From assembly GCA_016218905.1 (NCBI GenBank), contig JACRCS010000820.1:1-7970 (forward strand): a DNA stretch of 7,970 nucleotides. Direction: 5' to 3'. The stretch comes from Deltaproteobacteria bacterium. Its GTDB lineage: Bacteria; Desulfobacterota_C; Deferrisomatia; Deferrisomatales; JACRMM01. Below, one piece after another: positions 1 through 6,808 of this stretch. Each line of letters starts with the position of its first letter. Position 1 is the first letter of the stretch. Below the pieces are notes generated by a model that was not told the DNA's origin, made no database searches, and saw nothing but the letters and a program-made list of their open reading frames with translations. Both the position numbers and the translations under genes were made by a program.

Positions 1-66
1 CGCCACGCCGATGAAGCGGCGGTCTAACTCCCCGGCTGTCCGGAGGTCCGATACCGGACGGCTCCG
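1..66. other. Left edge with no assignable gene
   Basis: The first bases read open in the same frame as the following gene (RHADEAAV) and then hit TAA at 25-27. This could be the tail of an upstream gene or a frameshifted upstream part of the next protein; too little sequence is available to decide. An ATG at 11 opens a frame that overlaps the next gene and has an arginine/serine-rich product typical of a wrong-frame translation. A GGAGG lies at 42-46, about 20 bases before the TTG at 67, which is too far for a normal ribosome binding site. Confidence 0.3.
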
Positions 67-957
67 TTGGCCCTCCGGTTCGGATTGGCGGAGAAGGCGC
101 TCGATACGCTCCGGGAGCTCGCCGAGGGCGACGAGGACTACTTCTACCTGGAGCTCCTCGACCCCCAGCTCCTGCCGGTGCGCCCTTCCGTAGAGCACAC
201 CCTCTCGGCCCTCTCCGACGCCGCGAGCCGCTCGGCCGAGGCCGCCCTCTCGGCCGCGGAAGGCGAGTGCGAGGCGCTCCGGGTGTGGTTCGCGGGGGAA
301 GCCCCGGAGCTCACCGCCAATGTCTCGGCGCTGGGAGCCTTTCGCCGGCAGTTCGAGGGCAGGGCCTACGGAGCCCTGCGCAACGTCGCGGCGCGGGCGG
401 CCGGGCTCGTCTTCTCCTGCCGCTCGCTCAAGGAAAAGCGGCTCCGCCAGGCGGCGCAGGAGATCGCCCAGCGCCAGACCCTCTGGAGACACTTCGAGGG
501 GGTGTGGAAGGCCTACCCATACAAACGCTTCTCCCGGAACTACCTCCAGGCGCTCGAGGCCGCGGCGGGAGACCTGCGCAGGGCGAGGGAGCTCATCGGC
601 TCCGGCGCGGTAGCGTCCTATCGGGAGCTGCGAGAGCTCCTGGCGTCGCTTCAGGAGCGGCTCGCCGCCCTCGGCCCGCTCACGGAGGAGCTTCGCTGGA
701 TGGCCCGCACGGTCGGCTTCGGGAAAAGGGTCGCGAGGAGGCTCCTCCTCCTGGAGGCCGTCCTCGTGCCGCTCTGGCTGGCGGGAATGTGGGCCGCCGA
801 GTGGGCCCTCAGCCAGGACGCCCTCGCGCCCCTCCTCCGCGGCTTCGCCGCCCAGCACTGGGCGCGGGCCGGAGGCCTCACCCTCTGCTCCGTCGTGGCA
901 CCCCTGCTCGCCTTCGTGGCCCCGGCGCCCGCCGGGGAAGCGGGGGAGCGGAAGTAG
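67..957 (+). CDS. Hypothetical helical protein with two C-terminal membrane segments
   Basis: I do not recognise this 296-residue protein. Residues 1-220 look almost entirely alpha-helical and are rich in Ala, Leu, Glu and Arg, with likely coiled-coil or helical-bundle stretches. The C-terminus has two hydrophobic segments, roughly residues 224-246 and 270-290, separated by a short amphipathic part, so the protein is probably membrane-anchored with the helical body on one side. The opening (LAEKALDTLRELAEGDEDYF, then a DPQLLPVRP stretch) resembles the last helices of a TPR-like repeat, which suggests the real protein once began further upstream. The TTG start is a weak choice: no ATG or GTG exists between the in-frame TAA at 25-27 and this codon, and no well-placed ribosome binding site is seen. 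The frame, third-position GC bias and composition support a real coding region. The N-terminus may be frameshifted or decayed. Confidence 0.6.
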   Translation: MALRFGLAEKALDTLRELAEGDEDYFYLELLDPQLLPVRPSVEHTLSALSDAASRSAEAALSAAEGECEALRVWFAGEAPELTANVSALGAFRRQFEGRAYGALRNVAARAAGLVFSCRSLKEKRLRQAAQEIAQRQTLWRHFEGVWKAYPYKRFSRNYLQALEAAAGDLRRARELIGSGAVASYRELRELLASLQERLAALGPLTEELRWMARTVGFGKRVARRLLLLEAVLVPLWLAGMWAAEWALSQDALAPLLRGFAAQHWARAGGLTLCSVVAPLLAFVAPAPAGEAGERK

Positions 958-1185
958 GGCGAGGACGTTCATGTCCGCCCCCTTGAAGAGGACTCCCTCC
1001 CGAACCGGCTCCTGACGGCCCCCGGAGATCTCCTCCACGGATACGGTCCTTCGGCCCCTCTCCTGCAGGATCCCTTTCAGCGTCCAGACGTCGACGGTCG
1101 CCGGCTGGAGCACTACCTTGCCGTTGAGGAAGAGGAAATCGATTCGATCGCCGGGGTGGAGCCCTCGGCGCCGGATGAACCGAGA
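958..1185 (-). pseudogene. Remnant of an AbrB/VapB-type antitoxin gene
   Basis: The minus strand reads FIRRRGLHPGDRIDFLFLNG from about 1179, then KVVLQPATVDVWTLKGILQE, then a stretch containing RRTVSVEEI. This matches the second half of the SpoVT/AbrB swapped-hairpin DNA-binding domain and the linker usual in VapB/MazE-like antitoxins: an LGLxPGDxxxF core, a VVLxPATVDVxxLKG segment, and a VSxEEM-like start of the toxin-wrapping tail. In that family the antitoxin binds and neutralises a PIN-domain VapC toxin and represses its own operon. The first domain strand (usually a start Met and a KGQVVIP-like motif) is not found upstream, and no stop codon ends the frame; it runs past MNVLAL (972-955) into the antisense of the hypothetical gene. 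Both ends are therefore missing and no toxin follows. MNVLAL could be the first residues of a lost toxin, but this is speculative. Confidence 0.62.
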
Positions 1186-1250
1186 GGGCGCGCCGAGTTG
1201 CGCAGGAGGCTCCTCGGGCGGGCCTGATCCGGACGGGAGGAGGAAGACCG

Positions 1251-1793
1251 ATGGCGGGAACGGAGATCGCGGTCCTGGCGGGGGGCTGCTTCTGGTGCCT
1301 GGAGGCGGCGTTCCAGACGCTTCGGGGCGTCGCGGAGGTCCGCCCCGGATACACCGGCGGCGATGCGTCGGAACCCTCGTACGAGGAGGTCTGCACCGGC
1401 CGCACCGGCCACGCGGAGGCGGTGGAAGTCCGCTTCGATCCGGGGGTGATCTCCTACCGGGAGCTCCTCGAGGTCTTCTTCGCCCTCCACGACCCCACGA
1501 CCCCCAACCGCCAGGGCGCCGACGTCGGGACCCAGTACCGGTCCGCGATCTTCTACGGATCGGAGGCCCAGAGGCGGACGGCCGAGGAGGTGGTCGCCGA
1601 GCTCGAGCGGGAGGGTCTCTGGGACGCCCCTATCGTCACGGAGCTCGCACCGCTCGGCCCCTTCTTCGAAGCCGAGCCGTACCACCGCGACTACTACCGG
1701 CGAAACGCCTCCCAGGGCTACTGCCGGATTGTCATCGAACCGAAGCTCCGAAAGCTCCGGGCGAGGTTCCTGGAGAAGCTAAAGGAGGGGTGA
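1251..1793 (+). CDS. msrA: Peptide methionine sulfoxide reductase MsrA
   Basis: This cytoplasmic enzyme reduces the S-epimer of methionine sulfoxide, free or in proteins, using thioredoxin; it repairs oxidative damage. The 180-residue product has the family signature GGCFWC at residues 11-16, with Cys13 as the catalytic nucleophile. It also has the conserved EVCTGRTGHAEAVEV block (residues 46-60, including Glu56), HDPTTPNRQGADVGTQYRS (80-98) and EPYHRDY (142-148). The C-terminal ASQGYC supplies Cys158 as the likely resolving cysteine; the extra C-terminal cysteines of the three-cysteine MsrA type are absent. Length is normal for a form without an MsrB fusion. The ATG is preceded by GGGAGGAGG about 8 bases upstream, so the start is well supported. 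It appears monocistronic, because the sequence immediately after its stop is a foreign-looking gene fragment. Confidence 0.96.
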   Translation: MAGTEIAVLAGGCFWCLEAAFQTLRGVAEVRPGYTGGDASEPSYEEVCTGRTGHAEAVEVRFDPGVISYRELLEVFFALHDPTTPNRQGADVGTQYRSAIFYGSEAQRRTAEEVVAELEREGLWDAPIVTELAPLGPFFEAEPYHRDYYRRNASQGYCRIVIEPKLRKLRARFLEKLKEG

Positions 1794-1794
1794 G

Positions 1795-2226
1795 CTGCAG
1801 CACGATCGCAGCAAAGACGTGTCCGCCCTTCATCGTCTCGCATGGTGTATGACCCATGATTTTCTCAAGAACGAGGAAGCCACAACTCAGATGCTTTCCC
1901 TCTTCCAAAATCCTCCATTCCCGCAATCGCTGGAGGCTTTCTGCCCGCAGGCAGACGCCGCTTCCACGTTCGACGCATTGGATGGTTTGCGGCATATTGG
2001 AGTACCGACCCTTGTTCTCGTCGGTGAGCAGGACCTGCTGACGCCGCCATGGGCAGCTCGCGAGCTGGCGGAAGGAATTCCGGGATCCGAGCTTCGGATT
2101 ATCGCAAACGGTGCTCACGGCTTCATTTGGGAGATACCTGAGAGAGTTAACAAGGAGGTGGTCGAGTTCCTTATAAGGACTGAAGCGCTGCAACCGGCAA
2201 CGAGGCGCGGTGAGTCGGTATCGTGA
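1795..2226 (+). pseudogene. C-terminal half of an alpha/beta hydrolase, 5' truncated
   Basis: From about 1795 to the TGA at 2224-2226 the frame encodes a cap-like helical stretch (around WCMTHDFLKNEEATTQMLSL) followed by the C-terminal core of an alpha/beta hydrolase. GVPTLVLVGEQDLLTPPWAA carries the catalytic acid Asp in GEQD, and RIIANGAHGFIWEIPE carries the catalytic His. The pattern is closest to the enol-lactonase/RutD-like branch of small hydrolases. The N-terminal half with the oxyanion HG motif and the GxSxG nucleophile elbow is missing: the readable homology begins just after the msrA stop codon at 1793. Without the nucleophile it cannot be an active hydrolase. A GTG at 1819 is the first available start but has no convincing ribosome binding site. 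GC is about 56% over 1861-2160, well below its neighbours, which suggests a different origin. The junction near 1794 probably reflects a deletion or a recombination. Confidence 0.75.
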
Positions 2227-2326
2227 ACAGGTCAACGTGTACTATCCGATTGGCCACCCGACCCGAGAAGTCGAGTGGAACCACCGCGATCGACGCGGCC
2301 CCCCCTGGCCCGGGAAGGAGAAGCGC
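2227..2326. other. Leader between hydrolase remnant and E1 operon
   Basis: This 100-base stretch should hold or follow the promoter of the dehydrogenase operon. I see no convincing -35/-10 pair, operator palindrome or riboswitch. A GTG at 2210 opens a longer in-frame reading of the E1 alpha gene through this stretch, but the added residues do not look like family sequence and the frame overlaps the end of the hydrolase remnant. Confidence 0.35.
2313..2320 (+). promoter_or_regulatory. Ribosome binding site fixing the E1 alpha start
   Basis: GGAAGGAG lies 6 bases before the ATG at 2327. It selects this ATG over the upstream in-frame GTG at 2210. Confidence 0.8.
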
Positions 2327-3289
2327 ATGACCCTGGAGAAAGAGCAGCTCATCCAGTCCTTCGCGACCATGGTCAAGATCCGGACGTTCGAGGAGAACGC
2401 TTCGCGCCTCTTCGCCGGCGGGAAGATCCCGGGGTTCGTCCACCTGTACATCGGCGAGGAGGCGGTGGCGACGGGGGTCTGCGCCGCGCTGCGGGTCTCG
2501 GACTACATCACGAGCACTCACAGGGGGCACGGTCATCTCATCGCCAAGGGGGGAGACATCCGCCTGATGATGGCCGAGCTCTTCGGGAAGAGGACCGGCT
2601 ACTGCAAGGGCAAAGGCGGGTCCATGCACATCGCGGACCTCGACCTAGGGATCCTTGGGGCCAACGGCATCGTGGGGGGCGGGCCGCCCCAGGCCGTCGG
2701 CGCCGCGCTCGCGTGCCAGTACCGGGGAAGCGACAGCATTGCCGTGTGCTTCTTCGGGGACGGCGCTTCGAACCAGGGGACCACCCACGAGGCCATGAAC
2801 CTGGCCTCGTGCTGGAAGCTCCCCGTCGTCTTCGTCAACGAGAACAACCGCTACGGGATCTCCTGCTGCATCGACAAGGCCACGGCCGTGGAGAACCTCT
2901 CGGAGAAGGCGGCCGCCTTCGGCATGCGTTCCGCGACGGTCGACGGAAACGACATGGTCGCGGTCTATGAAGCCGCGTCCAATGCCGTGCGCCTCGCGCG
3001 CGAAGGGCACGGCCCCACCCTCGTCGAGTGCAAGACCTACCGGCACCACGGGCACTTCGAGGGCGACCCCGGCTTCTACCGGCCCGCGGAGGAGGTCGAG
3101 AAGTGGCTGGCCAAGGACCCGATCCCCCGGTTCGAGCAGGCGTTGCTGGAAGCGGGCATGCTCACGGCTACCGAGGTTGCCGGGATCCGGGAGAAGCTCA
3201 AGAACGAAATCGAGGACGCGATCCGCTTCGCCGAGGAGAGCCCGTTCCCCGAGACGAGCGAGGTGACCGAGGACGTCTACAACGCCTGA
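2327..3289 (+). CDS. Thiamine-diphosphate dehydrogenase E1 component, alpha subunit (PDH/acetoin dehydrogenase type)
   Basis: With the beta subunit this forms an alpha2beta2 E1 that uses thiamine diphosphate to decarboxylate a 2-oxo acid, or to cleave acetoin, and passes the acyl group to a lipoyl domain of an E2. The 320-residue product has normal length. It has the opening MVKIRTFEENASRLFAGGKI (15-34), THRGHGH (64-70), and KGKGGSMH (94-101). The ThDP/Mg signature starts at GDGAS (144-148) and ends at NENN (171-174). The conserved YRHHGHFEGDP block (238-248) carries the phosphorylation-loop-region histidines. The GHFEGDP sequence and Gly-rich HIADLDLGILGANGIVGGG resemble AcoA-like acetoin dehydrogenases more than dedicated pyruvate enzymes, but substrate cannot be settled from sequence. 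It is first in a three-gene run, 21 bases before the beta subunit. No E2 or E3 is encoded in the window. Confidence 0.93.
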   Translation: MTLEKEQLIQSFATMVKIRTFEENASRLFAGGKIPGFVHLYIGEEAVATGVCAALRVSDYITSTHRGHGHLIAKGGDIRLMMAELFGKRTGYCKGKGGSMHIADLDLGILGANGIVGGGPPQAVGAALACQYRGSDSIAVCFFGDGASNQGTTHEAMNLASCWKLPVVFVNENNRYGISCCIDKATAVENLSEKAAAFGMRSATVDGNDMVAVYEAASNAVRLAREGHGPTLVECKTYRHHGHFEGDPGFYRPAEEVEKWLAKDPIPRFEQALLEAGMLTATEVAGIREKLKNEIEDAIRFAEESPFPETSEVTEDVYNA

Positions 3290-3310
3290 GGGGCGGAGGA
3301 GGATACGACG

Positions 3311-4288
3311 ATGGCCATCATGACCTTCGGCGACGCGCTGAACGACGCCCTCAGGATCGAAATGAGGCGGGATCCGGGCGTCTACATGCTTGGCGAGGAC
3401 ATTGGGATTCTGGGCGGACCCTTCGGGGTCACCCGGGGTCTCCTGGACGAGTTCGGGCCCAAGCGCGTCCGCGATACACCGATCACCGAGAGCGCGATCG
3501 TGGGCTGCGCAGTGGGTTCGGCGGCCGTGGGGCTGCGGCCGGTGGCGGAGCTCATGTTCGTCGATTTCGCGGGCGTCTGCATGGACCAGCTCTTCAACCA
3601 AGGGGCCAAGATGAAGTACATGTTCGGCGGCAAGGCGAGGATCGCCATGGTCGTTCGCGCCTGCTGCGGGGCCGGGATCGGGGCTGCTGCCCAGCACTCC
3701 CAGTCCCTGGAGGCGTGGTTCATGCACGTGCCGGGTCTCAAGGTGGTGATGCCGAGCACGCCGGCCGACGCCAAGGGGCTCCTCACCTCCGCGATCCGCG
3801 ACGACAACCCCGTGGTCTTCCTCGAGCACAAGCTCCTCTATGCGACCCAGGGCGAGGTTCCCGAGGGCGAGTATACGGTCTCGCTCGGCAAGGCCGACGT
3901 GAAGCGCGAGGGCCGGGACGTGACCGTGATCGCCACGGGCGCGATGATCCCCCGGGCGCTCAGCGCGGCCGAGAATCTCGCGGCGGAAGGGATCAGCGTG
4001 GAGGTCGTGGACCCCCGCACGCTCTTGCCCCTCGACGAGGAGGCGATCCTCGCCTCGGTGCGGAAGACCCACCGGCTCGTGATCGTCCACGAGGCCGTGA
4101 AGTTCGCCGGCCCCGGCGCCGAGATCGCGGCCATGGTCGCGGAGCGGGGCTTCGACTACCTCGACGCGCCCATTCTGCGCGTGGCGGCGCCCTTCTCACC
4201 GGTGCCGTTCTCACCGGCCCTGGAGCAGGCGTACGTCCCGAACGAAGCCAAGATCCGGGATGCGGTCAAGACCCTTACGAAGAGGTAG
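3311..4288 (+). CDS. Thiamine-diphosphate dehydrogenase E1 component, beta subunit
   Basis: This is the partner of the preceding alpha subunit; the active sites form at the alpha/beta interfaces. The 325-residue protein has the usual transketolase-like pyrimidine domain followed by the C-terminal transketolase domain. Visible family features are TFGDALNDAL near the start, LGEDIGILGGPFGVTRGL (27-44), the PITES motif with Glu60 that activates the thiamine aminopyrimidine ring, AQHSQSLEAWFMHVPGLKVV (127-146) with the conserved His129, PADAKGLL (151-158), and the C-terminal GRDVTVIATG and EVVDPRTLLPLD blocks (201-242). Start at 3311 is supported by GGAGGAGG 8 bases upstream. The 21-base gap to the alpha gene and 13-base gap to the next gene indicate a shared transcript. 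Its nearest well-studied relatives are AcoB and bacterial PdhB; I cannot choose between them. Confidence 0.93.
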   Translation: MAIMTFGDALNDALRIEMRRDPGVYMLGEDIGILGGPFGVTRGLLDEFGPKRVRDTPITESAIVGCAVGSAAVGLRPVAELMFVDFAGVCMDQLFNQGAKMKYMFGGKARIAMVVRACCGAGIGAAAQHSQSLEAWFMHVPGLKVVMPSTPADAKGLLTSAIRDDNPVVFLEHKLLYATQGEVPEGEYTVSLGKADVKREGRDVTVIATGAMIPRALSAAENLAAEGISVEVVDPRTLLPLDEEAILASVRKTHRLVIVHEAVKFAGPGAEIAAMVAERGFDYLDAPILRVAAPFSPVPFSPALEQAYVPNEAKIRDAVKTLTKR

Positions 4289-4296
4289 GAAGGAGG
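4287..4296 (+). promoter_or_regulatory. Ribosome binding site fixing the VOC gene start
   Basis: AGGAAGGAGG overlaps the last base pair of the E1 beta stop codon and lies 5 bases before the ATG at 4302. It favours this start over an in-frame codon at 4260 that lies inside the E1 beta gene, and it suggests efficient downstream translation in the operon. Confidence 0.8.
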
Positions 4297-4301
4297 AACC
4301 C

Positions 4302-4802
4302 ATGACGGAGAAGCCGGGCCCGGGGCTTTCGAAGATCGCCCAGATCGGGATGGTGGTGAAGAGCGTCGACGAGTCGGTCCGGAGGTATTGGGACCTGCTC
4401 GGGATGGGCCCATGGGCCATCTACACGTTCAAACCGGGGACGGTCACGAACATGACGGTGGCGGGAAAGCCGCAGGAGTACGCGATGCGGATCGCGATCG
4501 CGACCATCGGCGCCGTGATGTGGGAGCTGATCGAGCCCCTCGACGACCGGAGCATCTACGGCGAACACCTGAGGAAGCACGGGGAGGGGCTGCACCACAT
4601 TCTCTTCGACACCGAAGACTACGGGCGCGCGATGAGCTACTTCAAGGAGAAGGGCGTCGCCCACCTCCAGGGCGGTAAGTGGGGGCCGCTCTCCTACGAT
4701 TACCTGGGCACCGAGGAAGCGCTCCACTTCATCGCCGAGCTCTACCACGTGGAAGAAGGCAAGCCGCTCCCGGAGCCCGAGGCCACCTACCCGCCCTCGT
4801 GA
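4302..4802 (+). CDS. VOC superfamily (glyoxalase/epimerase-fold) protein
   Basis: The 166-residue product has the paired beta-alpha-beta-beta-beta layout of the vicinal oxygen chelate superfamily, which includes glyoxalase I, methylmalonyl-CoA epimerase and extradiol dioxygenases. The first module opens with KIAQIGMVVKSVDESVRRYW (11-30) and ends with MWELIEPL (73-80); the second opens with GLHHILFDTED (96-106) and ends with HFIAELYH (142-149). Candidate metal ligands are Glu75, His98 or His99, and Glu146; the position usually held by the first His (HIGIVV-like) is Gln14 here. This pattern is closer to epimerase-like or bleomycin-resistance-like members than to classical glyoxalase I. It is the last gene of the E1 operon, 13 bases after the beta subunit, so a role linked to the E1 substrate or product (for example isomerising or detoxifying a small carbonyl compound) is a reasonable inference. 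Exact reaction unknown. Confidence 0.85.
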   Translation: MTEKPGPGLSKIAQIGMVVKSVDESVRRYWDLLGMGPWAIYTFKPGTVTNMTVAGKPQEYAMRIAIATIGAVMWELIEPLDDRSIYGEHLRKHGEGLHHILFDTEDYGRAMSYFKEKGVAHLQGGKWGPLSYDYLGTEEALHFIAELYHVEEGKPLPEPEATYPPS

Positions 4803-4825
4803 GGGGGGCCAACGAAGATTCTCGC

Positions 4826-4840
4826 GCCCTCCCCGAGGGC
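4826..4840. terminator. Possible hairpin between convergent genes
   Basis: GCCCTC, three C, then GAGGGC form a perfect 6-base-pair stem 24 bases after the VOC stop codon. The region separates two convergent genes, so a bidirectional transcript end is plausible. There is no run of T on either side, so it is not a canonical intrinsic terminator. Nothing else was recognised in the 117-base gap. Confidence 0.3.
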
Positions 4841-4919
4841 ATTACGCGGAGTTCGCGTCAAAGTCTCCAGTCCACCGCAGCTCCTGGGCGAGGGGCGGGA
4901 CCTTCGTCCGCCGCTTCGC

Positions 4920-6728
4920 TCAGGAGAGCCTCCGCCGAAGCCCCGCCGCCTCGTCGGCCGAGAGATGGGGCTCGAGCCGCTCCAGACAGCCCCGGTGATA
5001 GACCTGCAGCCACGCGCGCTCCGTCTCGTCCAGGAGCTCGAGGTCGATCAGCCTCGGGTCGAAGGGGATCCAGGTGAGCGGGACGAGGCAGAGCCACTTT
5101 CGGCCGTCGACCTCCTCACCCGTCTCCGTCACCAGGTAGAGGCTCTCGAGCCGGACGCCTCCGAAACCGGGCCGGTAGTACCCGGGCTCGACGGAGGTGA
5201 TCATCCCCGTCTTGAGCCCCCGGCCCGCCGCGGGCCGGCCCCTCGCCTCGGTGAGGGAGAAGGGACCCTCGTGGACGTTCAGGAACGCTCCCACGCCGTG
5301 GCCCGTGCCGTGCTCGTACTGGAGCCGGGCGGACCAGAGGGGGGAGCGCGTCACCGCGTCGAGGGCGGCGCCCGGCGCGTCCTCGGGGAAGACCTGCGAG
5401 GCCCCGGCGATGTGGGCCTTGAGGACCCGCGTGTAGACCGCCCGCTGCTCCGGCGTCGGCGCCCGGACGGTGACGGTCCGCGTGTCGTCCGTCGTCCCGC
5501 CGTCGAGGTGAATGCCGGAGTCGACCAGGAAGAGCTCTCCGGGCCGGAGCTCGGTCTCGTCGGCGCCCGCGTAGTGGACGATGGCCCCGTGCTCTCCCGT
5601 GGCCGCGATCGTCGGGAAGGAGAGCTGGCGGTAGCCTTCCAGCTCGCGGTAGAGACCCTCGATCCGGTCCCGGAAGGAAGCCTCGGTGACCCTCCTCCCC
5701 GCCTCGATCTCGGCGGCGAGCCAGAGGAGCGCGCGGGTCTTTCCGACGCTCGCGAGCAGGCTCGCCCGTGCCATGCACGCGCGCTCCGCCTCGTTCTTCA
5801 CCGCCTTGGCTTCATCGAGGGGGCTCGCCGCCCGGATGATCCGGCTTCCCGAGAGCGCATCGAACACGCCCCGGGTCGTGGCCTCGGGGTCGAGCAGCAC
5901 CCGCCGGCCGGTGACGGACGCAAGGAAACCGGGAAACTCGCCGTACTCCCGCACGGCGAAGCCCGGAAGATCGTTCCCGAAGCCGGCCGGTAGCCGGACG
6001 CGCGCGCCGTGAAGGAAGAGGTGCACCCGGTCCGCGTCGACGTAGAGGTACGCTTCGAAGACCGGGTTGTAGGGGATGTCGTCGGTGGAGCGGAGGTTCG
6101 TGAGCCAGGCGATCTGGTCGAGCTTCACGACGGCCGTCGCGTCCGCGTTTCGCCGCTGGAGGCTCGCCCGGAGCGCGTCCACCTTCTCCTTCATGGTCCG
6201 GCCGGTCCACTCGGGCGGGCACACGAGGAGCGGGGTCTCGGGCGGCGCCGGCCGGTCGGTCCAGATCCCGTCCACGAGCGGCGGCGAGAGGGGTCGGAGC
6301 TTCGCACCCCCGTCTTCCAGCACCCGCGACAGCTCCTCGGCGGACGCGAGCGAGAGCACCCACGGGTCGTAGCCGACCGCGCACGCCTCCCGGTACCGCC
6401 CGGCGAGCCCCTCGAGCACCTCGCGGAGCGACTTCGAGCCCCGGGACCCGAGCTTCTGCAGGCCGATCCCGGAGCCCTCGAGCTCCCGCTCCGCCTGGAG
6501 GTGGTAGCGGCCGTCAGTGAAAAGCCAGGTCTCGTCGGCCGTCATGCCCACGAGCAGGTCGCCGGCCGAGCCCGTGAAGCCGGAGAGCCACGGGCGCCGC
6601 TGGTGCCAGGCCGGGAGGTACTCGTTCAGGTGCTCGTCGGAACTCGGGACGAGGTAATGGCTCACCCCGTGCTGCCTCATGGAGGCGCGCAGGGCTTCGA
6701 TCCGCTCCGGTATCGTGCTCGCGGGCAT
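4920..6728 (-). CDS. pepP: Xaa-Pro aminopeptidase (aminopeptidase P, M24B family)
   Basis: This metallopeptidase removes an N-terminal residue that precedes proline, usually in the cytoplasm. At 602 residues it is of the long three-domain type (as in eukaryotic aminopeptidase P1), not the roughly 440-residue E. coli PepP. The first creatinase-like domain includes SSDEHLNEYLPAWHQRRPWLSGFTGSAG (29-56) and LFTDGRYHLQAERE (69-82). The second contains KLDQIAWLTNLRSTDDIPYN (202-221). The pita-bread catalytic domain carries His385 in GAIVHYAG and the five metal ligands expected for a dinuclear Mn/Zn site: Asp403 (LVDSG), Asp414 (TTDDTR), His477 (GTGHGVG), Glu514 (SVEPGYY) and Glu528 (RLESLYLV). All are present, so it should be active. 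No signal peptide is seen. It lies 159 bases downstream of the nitroreductase gene on the same strand, with an inverted repeat array between them, so co-transcription is uncertain. The gene symbol follows the family name. Confidence 0.95.
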   Translation of the reverse strand: MPASTIPERIEALRASMRQHGVSHYLVPSSDEHLNEYLPAWHQRRPWLSGFTGSAGDLLVGMTADETWLFTDGRYHLQAERELEGSGIGLQKLGSRGSKSLREVLEGLAGRYREACAVGYDPWVLSLASAEELSRVLEDGGAKLRPLSPPLVDGIWTDRPAPPETPLLVCPPEWTGRTMKEKVDALRASLQRRNADATAVVKLDQIAWLTNLRSTDDIPYNPVFEAYLYVDADRVHLFLHGARVRLPAGFGNDLPGFAVREYGEFPGFLASVTGRRVLLDPEATTRGVFDALSGSRIIRAASPLDEAKAVKNEAERACMARASLLASVGKTRALLWLAAEIEAGRRVTEASFRDRIEGLYRELEGYRQLSFPTIAATGEHGAIVHYAGADETELRPGELFLVDSGIHLDGGTTDDTRTVTVRAPTPEQRAVYTRVLKAHIAGASQVFPEDAPGAALDAVTRSPLWSARLQYEHGTGHGVGAFLNVHEGPFSLTEARGRPAAGRGLKTGMITSVEPGYYRPGFGGVRLESLYLVTETGEEVDGRKWLCLVPLTWIPFDPRLIDLELLDETERAWLQVYHRGCLERLEPHLSADEAAGLRRRLS

Positions 6729-6808
6729 GGAGGGCTCCCGTCTCTCGGTGAAGAAGGGTCACAGGGTACCCGGGCTCTCCTCGGCCGGCAAACCCGGGAG
6801 CGGGGGAA

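Noticed and set aside
958..1227. Plus-strand open stretch continuing the frame of the hypothetical gene after its TAG (possible readthrough or recoded stop)
   Set aside because: The translation has no recognisable pattern, while the opposite strand reads as an antitoxin. The opening is explained by antisense codon bias.
2210..2326. N-terminal extension of the E1 alpha subunit from a GTG at 2210
   Set aside because: The added 39 residues do not resemble the family, overlap the hydrolase remnant, and a strong ribosome binding site directly precedes the ATG at 2327.
2645..4090. 481-codon open frame on the minus strand
   Set aside because: It is antisense to both E1 subunit genes, which have full family motifs. 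Its His/Arg/Asp-rich product is what reverse translation of a high-GC gene gives.
4965..5993. 342-codon open frame on the plus strand
   Set aside because: It is antisense to the aminopeptidase P gene, whose five metal ligands are all present. The product has no recognisable domain.
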